This document shows positions 1 through 7,410 of a stretch of 64,000 nt of DNA, in pieces. Location: positions 1 to 64,000 of the forward strand of contig CAZMGT010000003.1 of NCBI GenBank assembly GCA_964565895.1, given 5' to 3'. Each line of letters begins with the position of its first letter. Position 1 is the first letter of the stretch. This DNA comes from CAZMGT01 sp964565895. GTDB lineage: Bacteria > Armatimonadota > Zipacnadia > UBA1398 > CAZMGT01. Below the pieces are notes generated by a model. The model did no database searches. It saw nothing but the letters and a program-made list of their open reading frames with translations, and was not told the origin of the DNA. A program made the position numbers and the translations under genes.

Positions 1-117
1 ACAAGCTGGGCAACCGCAGCGCTACAGATGGCCGGCCGTATTTGCAAGAGGCGCGCGACTGTTGTGGACGGCGCACGAGGAGGGCGAAAAGCGGGGCGTA
101 GAGGGGGAAGAGGGCGG

Positions 118-146
118 TTGACTTTAGCAGGTGATACTTATATTAT
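118..146 (+). promoter_or_regulatory. Sigma-A type promoter of the rex-hem operon
   Basis: A TTGACT -35 box at 118-123 and a TATTAT -10 box at 141-146 are separated by exactly 17 bases. Both are close to consensus in an otherwise GC-rich sequence. The predicted start is near 152-154, about 85 bases before the rex start codon and just before the Rex operator. Confidence 0.8.
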
Positions 147-156
147 CTGCACATGG

Positions 157-174
157 TTGTGCAAAATTTCACAA
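157..174. promoter_or_regulatory. Rex operator (redox-responsive)
   Basis: The 18-base sequence TTGTGCAAAATTTCACAA is a near-perfect match to the Rex consensus TTGTGAA-N4-TTCACAA. It differs only at position 6 of the left arm. It lies just downstream of the predicted transcription start, where a bound repressor would block initiation or early elongation. The first gene downstream encodes Rex, so autoregulation is likely. Rex leaves its site when NADH/NAD+ rises, so the operon should be induced when respiration is limited. Confidence 0.88.
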
Positions 175-238
175 GCACGGGGAAAGCCACTGCCCATCGC
201 CAACGCTGCGCGCCGTTCGCCCGCCAGGAGGGGCGCCC

Positions 239-895
239 ATGAGGGCCGGAAGGTTCAAAAAAATCCCACAGCCAACCATCGCCCGCCTATCCACCTACCT
301 GCAGTGCCTGAGAGACCTGGAGAAGGAGGGAGTGCGCACCGTTTCCTCGCGCGAGATCGCCCAGCGCACGGGGATCAACGCGGCGCAGTTTCGCAAGGAC
401 CTATCCTACTTCGGCGAGTTTGGCAAGCCCGGCGTGGGCTACCAGGTGTCGCACCTAAAGCAGCGGATCATGGAGCAGATGGGGCTGGACGAGGAGCATC
501 CCGTGCTGCTTGTCGGGGCGGGCAGTCTGGGCTCGGCGCTTGCCGGCTACCCCGGGTTTCCCGCGCAGGGCTTTCGCATCGAAGCCATTTTCGACAATAA
601 TCCGATGAAAGTGGGCCAGCGGGTGGCCGGCATTACCATCGAGCCCCTGGAGAGCCTGCGCCGGGTAAACAGCACGGTGCGCGCGAAAATGGCAATTATC
701 GCCGTGCCCCGCGAGGGGGCGCAGGATGTCGCCGACCGCCTCGTGCGCAACGGAATTAAGTGCATCTTAAACTTCGCCCCGATTAAGGTTAACGTACCCG
801 ACGACGTCGTCGTGCGCAATGTTGACCTGACCCAGGAGCTCGAGGTGCTCTCGTATTACATGCGGGCGATGGAGGCCGGACAGGGAAAGCAATAG
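239..895 (+). CDS. rex: Redox-sensing transcriptional repressor Rex
   Basis: Rex represses respiratory and fermentative genes and senses the NADH/NAD+ ratio in the cytoplasm. The 218-residue product has the usual family length. It has an N-terminal winged-helix domain (residues about 1-80, including LSTYLQCLRDL and the RTGINAAQFRKDLSYFGEFG block) and a C-terminal Rossmann domain with the dinucleotide loop GAGSLGSAL near residues 92-100. The ATG at 239 is chosen because AGGAGG lies about seven bases upstream and the protein then begins at the conserved helix. A longer reading from 131 would run through the operator. A Rex operator sits in its own leader. It heads a run of heme-synthesis genes, as in the rex-hemACD arrangement known in actinobacteria. 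Confidence 0.96.
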   Translation: MRAGRFKKIPQPTIARLSTYLQCLRDLEKEGVRTVSSREIAQRTGINAAQFRKDLSYFGEFGKPGVGYQVSHLKQRIMEQMGLDEEHPVLLVGAGSLGSALAGYPGFPAQGFRIEAIFDNNPMKVGQRVAGITIEPLESLRRVNSTVRAKMAIIAVPREGAQDVADRLVRNGIKCILNFAPIKVNVPDDVVVRNVDLTQELEVLSYYMRAMEAGQGKQ

Positions 896-905
896 CGCAG
901 CGCGC

Positions 906-1004
906 CGCCAGGCACCGGGTCCGGCGATGACGCAAAAAATGAGGCTTGCCGCAACGCCTGGCGAACAAAATGACAAGAGAAAGGGCGGCCCGAAGCCTCG
1001 GGCC
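906..1004 (+). promoter_or_regulatory. Structured spacer between rex and the prenyl synthetase gene
   Basis: The 117-base spacer contains an 8-base inverted repeat (CGCCAGGC at 906-913, GCCTGGCG at 956-963). It also has a perfect 7-bp hairpin (GGCCCGA at 987-993, TCGGGCC at 998-1004, loop AGCC) directly before the next start codon. No U-tract follows, so it does not look like an intrinsic terminator. It may tune expression of the downstream genes relative to rex, but this is inference. Confidence 0.4.
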
Positions 1005-1012
1005 GATGCAAA

Positions 1013-2023
1013 TTGCAGACAACCACCGACGTCCTCACCCGAGTGCAGGCCCTGGTAAGCGACGAGCTTGGCGCCGTGCAGCAGCGCATGGACGAACTCG
1101 TCGCCTCGAAGCTCGACCTTGTCCCCGCGGTATATCGCCACGCGCTGAAGGGCGGGGGAAAGAAGATCCGCCCCACGCTTGTCCTCCTTTGCGCGCGGCT
1201 TGCCGAGCACAGCTCCGGCGCCCCGGGCGACAGGCAGCGCCTGGTGGACTTCGCCACCGCGGTGGAGCTCGTCCACGTCGCCTCGCTGTTGCACGACGAC
1301 GTCGCCGACGAAGCGGAAACGCGTCGCGGCCTGCCCGCGGCCAACCGCATTTGGCACAACAAGGTCTGCGTGTTCGTCGCCGACTTTCTCATTTCGTCCA
1401 CCTATCGCTGGCTGTGCACCGCGGAGACGGCGGACCTTTTGCGCATTTTGTGCGCGGCGATAAACGAGATGTGCGAGGGGGAGCTGCTCCAGACGAGCGT
1501 CGAGGGCAACCCGTGGGTTTCGGAAAGCGAATATTTTGAGATAATTCGAGGCAAGACGGCCTCGCTCATGGCTGCGTGCTGCGAGATCGGGGCAGTGCTC
1601 GGCGGGGCAGATGAAAGCGAGGCGGCGCGGCTGCGGGAGTTTGGGCTGCACTTTGGCTGCGCGTTTCAGATTACCGACGATCTTTTGGACATCGTGGGCA
1701 CGCGCGAGGAGTTGGGGAAGGACCCCGGGGCGGACCTGCGCGCGGGGAGGTTTACCTTGCCCCTGATTCGCATGCTCGCCCTCGCCCCGCGCGCGGAGAC
1801 GGCGTGGCTCGTGGAAGAGATCGAAAGCCAGCGGCAGCTCACCGACGGCAAGGTGGAGCGCGCGCTGCAGTTGGCCGTGCGCTGCGGGGCGGTGGACTCC
1901 TGCCGGCGCTCGGCGGAGGAGTACATCGGCCGGGCGAAGCAAATCGTGGGAGAGTTCGCCGCGTGCGCCGCAGGCCAGGCGCTGAGCGAGCTGTGCGATT
2001 TTCTCCTCTGGCGCCGGCGCTGA
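1013..2023 (+). CDS. Polyprenyl synthetase (trans-isoprenyl diphosphate synthase)
   Basis: This enzyme condenses isopentenyl diphosphate units onto an allylic diphosphate to give a long prenyl chain, probably the side chain of a respiratory quinone. The 336-residue protein has both aspartate-rich motifs: DDVADEAETRRG from residue about 95 and DDLLD near 222. It also has the N-terminal GGGKKIRP substrate-binding segment. The length fits long-chain synthases. The start is a TTG at 1013 with no strong ribosome-binding site; a GTG at 1043 is possible, so the start is uncertain. Its place between rex and the heme genes ties quinone supply to the same redox control. Chain length cannot be read from the sequence. 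Confidence 0.9.
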   Translation: MQTTTDVLTRVQALVSDELGAVQQRMDELVASKLDLVPAVYRHALKGGGKKIRPTLVLLCARLAEHSSGAPGDRQRLVDFATAVELVHVASLLHDDVADEAETRRGLPAANRIWHNKVCVFVADFLISSTYRWLCTAETADLLRILCAAINEMCEGELLQTSVEGNPWVSESEYFEIIRGKTASLMAACCEIGAVLGGADESEAARLREFGLHFGCAFQITDDLLDIVGTREELGKDPGADLRAGRFTLPLIRMLALAPRAETAWLVEEIESQRQLTDGKVERALQLAVRCGAVDSCRRSAEEYIGRAKQIVGEFAACAAGQALSELCDFLLWRRR

Positions 2024-2098
2024 GGCCTGCGGTGCGGGCGCGAGGCGCCGGCGGCCGGCGGTTTGCAGTTTAGCGCTGTTGCCCGGGAGACGGGCGCG

Positions 2099-2740
2099 GT
2101 GGAACAGGGTTATCCGGTCAGCCTTAGGCTGCGCGGCCGGCTATGCGTAGTGGTCGGCGGGGGAACCGTGGCCACGCGCAAGGTAGAGCTGCTTTTGCGC
2201 TGCGGGGCGCAGGTGCGTGTCGTTGCTCCGCGGTTGGCGCGCGGGCTGGCCGAGCTCGCCGCACAGGGCAAGATTCAAGCCGTTCGCCGCAGGTTTCGCC
2301 CCGAGGACGTAAAAGGCGCGTTTTTGCTCATTGCCGCAAGCAACGACGCCCAGACAAATGCCGCAGCGGCGCGCGCCGCACGGGCCGCGGGAGCGCTTGT
2401 GAACGTCGTTGACGCCCCGGAGCTGTGCGACTTTTTCGTCCCCGCGGTGGCCGACCTGGGCGGGGTGGTCGTGGCCATCTCTACCTCGGGAAAGAGCCCG
2501 GCGCTCGCGCGCTGGCTGCGCGAACGGCTGGAGGAGCAATATGGGGGGGCGCTGGGGGAGCTGGCGGAGATGCTCGGCGAGGTGCGCGAGGAGCTGCGGC
2601 GTAAGTTTCCCTCGGCGGCGAAGCGCCGGGCGGTGTTGCGGAGGATTGTCAACTCCGAGGCGTTGGACCTGCTCCGCGAGGGGCGCAGGGACGAGGCGCG
2701 GGAGAGGATCGCCAGGTGCATATCGTCGCAGTTGGGCTGA
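2099..2740 (+). CDS. Precorrin-2 dehydrogenase (SirC/CysG-N type)
   Basis: It oxidises precorrin-2 to sirohydrochlorin with NAD+, a step shared by siroheme, cobalamin and Ahb-type heme synthesis. The 213-residue protein starts with the Rossmann loop VVGGGTVATRK near residues 17-27. It then shows the family segments FLLIAASNDAQTN and VNVVDAPELCDFFVPA. It lacks the C-terminal methyltransferase of full CysG, which is encoded separately downstream. The GTG at 2099 is preferred because GGGAGA lies eight to nine bases upstream; a TTG at 2063 would add 12 poorly conserved residues. It overlaps hemA by 25 bases. Whether it also has chelatase activity cannot be decided. Confidence 0.92.
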   Translation: MEQGYPVSLRLRGRLCVVVGGGTVATRKVELLLRCGAQVRVVAPRLARGLAELAAQGKIQAVRRRFRPEDVKGAFLLIAASNDAQTNAAAARAARAAGALVNVVDAPELCDFFVPAVADLGGVVVAISTSGKSPALARWLRERLEEQYGGALGELAEMLGEVREELRRKFPSAAKRRAVLRRIVNSEALDLLREGRRDEARERIARCISSQLG

Positions 2741-4047
2741 ACCATCGCACCGCTCCGGTGGAGCTGCGCGAGCGCGTGTCGTTTGCCCCGGAGGACGTGC
2801 CTGGGCTGCTGCAGCGGGCGCTCGCTCTCCCCCAGGTGGCCGAGGCCGCCGTGCTGAGCACGTGCAACCGCTCGGAGATCTACGCCTGCGTGGCCGAGGC
2901 CGAGGAGGGCTGCGCGGAGGTTCGCCGGTTCTTCTGCTCCTGCGCGGGCGAGGCCGAGGAGCAAATCCGCGACCACCTCTATGCCCACCTGCACGCCAGC
3001 GCCGCACGGCACCTGTTTCGCGTCGCCTGCGGCATCGACTCGATGATCGTCGGCGAGGCGCAAATTCTAAGCCAAGTAAAGCAGGCGTTTCGCGCAGCGG
3101 AGCAAGCGGGCGCTTTAGGGCCGCACCTGCGCGTGTTGTTTCAACATGCTCTGCGCGTGGGCAAGCTCGCGCGCAGCCGCACGGAGATCGGCCGCGGGGC
3201 GCTTTCCGTAAGCTCCGCCGCGGTGGAGCTCGCCCGCGACGTGTTCGAGGACCTGAGCCAGTGCCGCGCGCTTGTTGTCGGCGCGGGCGAGATGGGCGAG
3301 CTCACCCTGCGCCACCTCATCGCCGGCGGCGTGGCGGGAGCGACGATCGCCAGCCGGACGTTTGCCCGCGCGCAGGAGGCCGCGGAGCGCGTGGGCGGTG
3401 TGCCTCGCTCGCTGGAGGACATCGTGGCCCTGCTTGCCGAAGCCGATATTGTCATTAGCCAAACTTCCTCGCCCGAGCCGATCATCACGCGCGAGCACGT
3501 GCGGCAGGCGATTCGCGGCCGCCGCTCGCGCCCGCTGCTGCTCATTGACATCGCCGTGCCGCGCGACGTAGAGCCCGCGGCGGGCGAGCTGTCCGGCGTG
3601 TTTTTGTTCGACATTGACGACCTGCAGACGGTAGTTGCCGAGAATTTTGCCGAGCGCGAGCGAGAGATCGCCGCGGTGGAGCGACTGGTGAGCGAGCAGG
3701 TGGAGGAGTTTAGCCGGTGGATGCGCTCGCGCGACGCCGTGCCGCTGATCCAGCGCATCGAACAGGAGGCGGAACAGGCGCAGCGAGAGGAGCTGGAGCG
3801 CGCCCTGCGCAAGATCCCCGGGCTCACCGAGGAGCAGGCGGCAGGGGTCGAGGAGGCCCTGCGCCGGCTAAAGCAAAAGCTGCTCTTTCGCCCCCTGCGG
3901 GCCATTCGCGAGCTCTCCGGCCGCGGGGCCTATCGCGAGCTTGAGGTGCTCCGCCGGGCGCTGGCCGACGACGGCCCGCCCGTGGGCCGCTCCTATACCT
4001 CGCAGCCCGCGGGCGATAGCCCAGGCGACGAGGAGGCGAGCGCGTGA
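2716..4047 (+). CDS. hemA: Glutamyl-tRNA reductase
   Basis: It reduces glutamyl-tRNA with NADPH to glutamate-1-semialdehyde, the first committed step of the C5 tetrapyrrole pathway. The 443-residue protein has the N-terminal GLNHRTAPVELRER motif and the catalytic cysteine in LSTCNRSE (Cys50). It also has the Rossmann loop VVGAGEMGEL near residue 190 and a C-terminal dimerisation helix. The start is a GTG inside the end of the precorrin-2 dehydrogenase gene, and its stop overlaps the next start by four bases, so translational coupling is likely. hemL and hemB are not in the window. Confidence 0.97.
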   Translation: MHIVAVGLNHRTAPVELRERVSFAPEDVPGLLQRALALPQVAEAAVLSTCNRSEIYACVAEAEEGCAEVRRFFCSCAGEAEEQIRDHLYAHLHASAARHLFRVACGIDSMIVGEAQILSQVKQAFRAAEQAGALGPHLRVLFQHALRVGKLARSRTEIGRGALSVSSAAVELARDVFEDLSQCRALVVGAGEMGELTLRHLIAGGVAGATIASRTFARAQEAAERVGGVPRSLEDIVALLAEADIVISQTSSPEPIITREHVRQAIRGRRSRPLLLIDIAVPRDVEPAAGELSGVFLFDIDDLQTVVAENFAEREREIAAVERLVSEQVEEFSRWMRSRDAVPLIQRIEQEAEQAQREELERALRKIPGLTEEQAAGVEEALRRLKQKLLFRPLRAIRELSGRGAYRELEVLRRALADDGPPVGRSYTSQPAGDSPGDEEASA

Positions 4048-4883
4048 CCATCCAAAGCTCACCGCTAATGGGGGCCTCGCTGGTCGTTTACGTCCTCGCT
4101 TCGGCGTTCTACCAAGCGCCGCTGTTTTTGCGCAGCGCGCGGCTAAACGCTTGGGCTTTGCGTTTGGCCGTGGTCGCCTTTGCCCTGCACAGCGCGGTGC
4201 TCGCCCAGCACGTGCTTGCCGGGCACGTGGAGCTCGCCGATATGCGCGAAGTGCTTTTGGTGTTCGCCTGGGCGCTGCTTTTGGTTTACCTGGTGGGCCG
4301 GCTACGCTATGGGATCGAGCCCCTCGGGGCGCTCGTTCTGCCTTTGGGAATGGTCGCCGTGCTCGCTGTCGCTTTGGCTCCGCGCACGCAGCTGGAGAGC
4401 GTGGCCCTGGCCCAGGGGACGGCGCTAATGCCCATTCACATTATCCTCGGCGTGGCCGCCTATGGCGCGTTTTTCGTGGCCTTTGCCAGCGCCCTGGCCT
4501 ACCTGCTCAAGGAGCGGCTGCTCAAGGCCAAGCGGCTCACGGGGCTTGCGCGCAGGCTGCCCTCGCTGGACCAGGCGGAAAGCGTGGGCTATCGCTTCGC
4601 CGCGCTGGGGTTTTTGCTGTGGACGATAATGATGGGCACGGGCATGGCGCTGAACTATATCGCGCAAGCGCGGCTTTGGCTGTGGAACCCCAAGCAAACG
4701 CTGGCCCTCGTTACCTGGGTTATCTACGCCGCATATTTGCACGCGCGGCTTATTTCCGACTACCGCGGGCGAACGAGCGTCCTGCTTTTGGTATTTAGCT
4801 TCATCTGCGCCGCGCTTACCTGGGGCGGGGTATACGTCGTCGGCGACCCGCTTCACGCAAGCATGCACCGCCTGCTGCACTAG
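4044..4883 (+). CDS. CcsA/HemX-family integral membrane protein
   Basis: The 279-residue protein has about eight hydrophobic segments and belongs to the CcsA/ResC/HemX family of cytochrome c assembly or heme-handling membrane proteins. The tryptophan-rich signature of heme-handling members (typically W-x-WDPKE) appears as WLWNPKQT near residue 211, with Asp to Asn and Glu to Gln changes. Conserved histidines lie in predicted loops and helices. The position between hemA and hemC matches HemX of Bacillus, which influences glutamyl-tRNA reductase levels. Its GTG start overlaps the hemA stop and has AGGAGG nine bases upstream. A HemX-like role is more likely than a full cytochrome c synthase because no CcsB partner is present. 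Confidence 0.85.
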   Translation: MTIQSSPLMGASLVVYVLASAFYQAPLFLRSARLNAWALRLAVVAFALHSAVLAQHVLAGHVELADMREVLLVFAWALLLVYLVGRLRYGIEPLGALVLPLGMVAVLAVALAPRTQLESVALAQGTALMPIHIILGVAAYGAFFVAFASALAYLLKERLLKAKRLTGLARRLPSLDQAESVGYRFAALGFLLWTIMMGTGMALNYIAQARLWLWNPKQTLALVTWVIYAAYLHARLISDYRGRTSVLLLVFSFICAALTWGGVYVVGDPLHASMHRLLH

Positions 4884-4924
4884 CGCAGCGCCTGCGGAGG
4901 AGCTGACTGGCGATCGCCAAGGCA

Positions 4925-5857
4925 GTGCACACCATTCGCATCGGCACGCGGGGGAGCAAGCTGGCCATCGCCCAGACGCGCGAGGTGATAAAACTGCTCA
5001 CCCAGGCGCGCCCGGACATTGCCCTGCGCGTGCACACGATTGCCACGCGCGGCGACCGCGACCAGGCCACGGCGGTCACCCGCCTCGGCGCGCGCGGGGT
5101 GTTCGTCAAGGAGATCGAGCAGGCGCTGCTCGAGGGGCGCGTGGACATCGCCGTGCATAGCGCGAAGGACCTGCCCACAGCGGAGACGCCGGGGCTTATC
5201 GTGTGCGCCTTTCCCCCGCGGGCGGAGCGGCGCGACGCGCTGGTTACGCGCGGGGGAGAGAAACTGCGCGAGCTGCGCCCGGGGGCGCGCGTGGGGACGA
5301 GCAGCCTGCGCCGGCAGGCGCAACTGCGCGCCCTGCGCCGCGATCTGCGCTTTGTCCCCCTGCGCGGGAACGTGGACACGCGGCTGAGAAAGCTCGCCGA
5401 GGGCCAGGCGGAGGCGCTTGTGCTTGCCGCGGCGGGTTTGCTCCGCCTGGGCCGGGAAGAGGCGATCGCCGAGCTGCTCGACGAGGAGGTCTGCCTCCCC
5501 GCGGCGGGGCAGGGGGCGCTTGCCGTGCAGTGCCGCGCGACAGACGACGCCGTGCGCGAGGCCCTCGCGGAGATCGACGACCCGGCGACGCGCGCCTGTG
5601 TGGAGGCAGAGCGGGCGGTGCTTGCCGCGCTGCGCTGCGGGTGCGCGATCCCCGTGGGCGTGGCCGCGGAGGTCGCCGGCGAGGAGCTTCGCCTGCGCGC
5701 CGTGGTCTGCCAGCCGGAGGGTGGGGAAATCGTGCGCGAGGAGCTTGCGGCGAGCGCCGCCGACCCCCAGGGGGCGGGGGTGGAGCTTGCCCGCCGCCTG
5801 CTTTGCGCCGGCGCGGAGGAGATCCTCGCTCGGCTGCGCGGGGAAGAACAGCGATGA
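4925..5857 (+). CDS. hemC: Hydroxymethylbilane synthase (porphobilinogen deaminase)
   Basis: It joins four porphobilinogen units into hydroxymethylbilane using a covalently bound dipyrromethane cofactor. The 310-residue protein begins with IRIGTRGSKLAIAQT, has HSAKDLP near residue 79 and the arginine-rich RVGTSSLRRQAQL. The cofactor cysteine lies in RCGCAIPVG near residue 240. The GTG start at 4925 is used. A good GGAGGAG at 4896-4902 is 22 bases away, so an unusual CTG at 4907 (six residues longer) is an alternative. It overlaps the next gene by ATGA. Confidence 0.96.
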   Translation: MHTIRIGTRGSKLAIAQTREVIKLLTQARPDIALRVHTIATRGDRDQATAVTRLGARGVFVKEIEQALLEGRVDIAVHSAKDLPTAETPGLIVCAFPPRAERRDALVTRGGEKLRELRPGARVGTSSLRRQAQLRALRRDLRFVPLRGNVDTRLRKLAEGQAEALVLAAAGLLRLGREEAIAELLDEEVCLPAAGQGALAVQCRATDDAVREALAEIDDPATRACVEAERAVLAALRCGCAIPVGVAAEVAGEELRLRAVVCQPEGGEIVREELAASAADPQGAGVELARRLLCAGAEEILARLRGEEQR

Positions 5858-7410
5858 GCGAGCCGTTTGTATATCTCGTGGGCGCGGGGCCCGGCGACCC
5901 AGGGCTGATTACCGTGCGCGGGAGGGAGTGCCTGGCGCGCGCCCGCTGTGTCGTGTACGACGCGCTGGTGAGCGAGGAGCTGGTTAACTTTGCCCCGGCG
6001 GAGGCCGAGCGGATATACGTGGGCAAGCGCGCGGGGAGCCACGCCGCGAGCCAAGAGGAGATAAACGAGCTGCTCGTAGAAAAGGCACGCGCCCTGGGGC
6101 CGGTGTGCCGGCTGAAGGGCGGCGACCCGTTTGTCTTCGGCCGCGGGGCGGAGGAGGCGCTGCATCTGGCGGCGTGCGGGATTCCGTTCGAGGTCGTCCC
6201 CGGGGTAACCTCGGCCACGGCGGCGCCCGCCTATGCGGGCATTCCCGTTACCCACCGCGGCCTGGCTTCGAGCTTCGCCGTGGTTACCGGGCACGAGGAC
6301 CCGCGCAAAGCGCGCGCCACGGTTAACTGGTCGCGCCTGGCGCTGGCCGCGGAGACGATCGTCGTGCTCATGGGCGTGGGGAGGCTGGAGGAGATCGCCA
6401 GCGCGCTGGTCGAGCACGGAAGGGCGCCGGAGACGCCGGCGGCGCTTGTCCGCTGGGCGACGCTCGCCGAGCAGCAGACGCTCGTCGCCCCGCTGGGCGA
6501 GATCGCTCAGCGCGCGCGCGAGGCGGGGATTGCCCCGCCGGCGGTGCTTGTCGTGGGCGAGGTGGTGCGCCTGCGCGAAAAGCTGCGCTGGTTTGAGCGG
6601 CGGCCGCTGTTTGGCAAAACGGTTGTCGTTACTCGGGCGCGGGCGCAGGCGGGGGCGCTGTCTGCGCAACTGCGCGAGCTTGGGGCGCGCGTGATCGAGG
6701 CCCCGGCGATCCGCCTCGCCGACCCGGACGACTGGCGGCCGCTAGACGAAGCGATCGCGGGGTTGGGGAGCTACCACTACGTGGTGTTTACGAGCGCCAA
6801 CGGCGTGGAGCAGTTTTGGCGGCGGCTGCGCCACGGGGGCAAGGACGCGCGCGCGCTATTTGGAAAGACCATTTGCTGCATTGGCCGGGGCACGGCGGCG
6901 GCGCTCAAGACGCGGGGAATCGTCGCCGACGTTGTGCCCGAGCGGTTTCAAGCGGAGGGCTTGGTCGAGGCCCTGGAGCAAGCCGGTGTAGCGGGCAAGC
7001 GCGTGCTTGTTCCGCGGGCGGAGGAGGCGCGCGAGGTGCTCGAGGAAGGGCTGGCGCGCCTGGGCGCGGAGGTGCACGTTGTGCCCGCCTATAAAACGCT
7101 GCCCGCGGAGGACTTTCCCCGGGAAAAGCTGCTTGACGAGCTGCGCCGCGGGGGTGTAGACGTCATCGCGTTTATGAGCTCGGGCACGGCGCGCCGATTT
7201 TTTGAGCTGCTCTCTGAGGGTGAGGGACAGACGACAGCGCAGGAGCTCGTTCGCGGCGTAACGATCGCGGCCATCGGGCCAGTCACCGCGGCGACGCTCG
7301 CCGAGCTGGGCGCACCGGCGCAGATCGTCGCCCGCGAAGCGACGGTGGAAGCCCTTGTCCGGGCAATCGTGGACGACGTGGCGGGCGCGAGCGGGGAGGG
7401 GCGAAGGTGA
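5854..7410 (+). CDS. cobA-hemD: Fused uroporphyrinogen-III C-methyltransferase / uroporphyrinogen-III synthase
   Basis: One 518-residue chain carries two consecutive enzymes. Residues about 1-245 are the SUMT domain, with the SAM loop VGAGPGDPGLITVRG, the GRGAEEAL segment and GIPVTHRG. It makes precorrin-2 from uroporphyrinogen III. Residues about 250-505 are the HemD synthase domain, with the VVTRARAQAGALSAQL start and the FTSANGVEQF and FMSSGTARRF blocks. The ATG at 5854 overlaps the hemC stop; a longer reading from 5203 would lie inside hemC. The fusion, known in clostridia and other groups, channels uroporphyrinogen III into the siroheme branch, in keeping with the flanking dehydrogenase and ahbC. 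Confidence 0.96.
   Translation: MSEPFVYLVGAGPGDPGLITVRGRECLARARCVVYDALVSEELVNFAPAEAERIYVGKRAGSHAASQEEINELLVEKARALGPVCRLKGGDPFVFGRGAEEALHLAACGIPFEVVPGVTSATAAPAYAGIPVTHRGLASSFAVVTGHEDPRKARATVNWSRLALAAETIVVLMGVGRLEEIASALVEHGRAPETPAALVRWATLAEQQTLVAPLGEIAQRAREAGIAPPAVLVVGEVVRLREKLRWFERRPLFGKTVVVTRARAQAGALSAQLRELGARVIEAPAIRLADPDDWRPLDEAIAGLGSYHYVVFTSANGVEQFWRRLRHGGKDARALFGKTICCIGRGTAAALKTRGIVADVVPERFQAEGLVEALEQAGVAGKRVLVPRAEEAREVLEEGLARLGAEVHVVPAYKTLPAEDFPREKLLDELRRGGVDVIAFMSSGTARRFFELLSEGEGQTTAQELVRGVTIAAIGPVTAATLAELGAPAQIVAREATVEALVRAIVDDVAGASGEGRR

Noticed and set aside
1..117. A gene in the first bases of the window
   Set aside because: The open frame from 28 runs out of phase through the rex operator and rex; its composition is not protein-like.
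767..1942. A long minus-strand open frame opposite the prenyl synthetase gene
   Set aside because: It is a shadow frame of the GC-rich plus-strand gene: low-complexity Arg/Ala/His composition, no family match, no ribosome-binding site.
5203..5853. A long upstream extension of the cobA-hemD reading frame
   Set aside because: It runs through hemC in another frame, is Arg/Gly/Ala-rich and matches nothing. The ATG at 5854 overlaps the hemC stop and starts with the true SUMT N-terminus.
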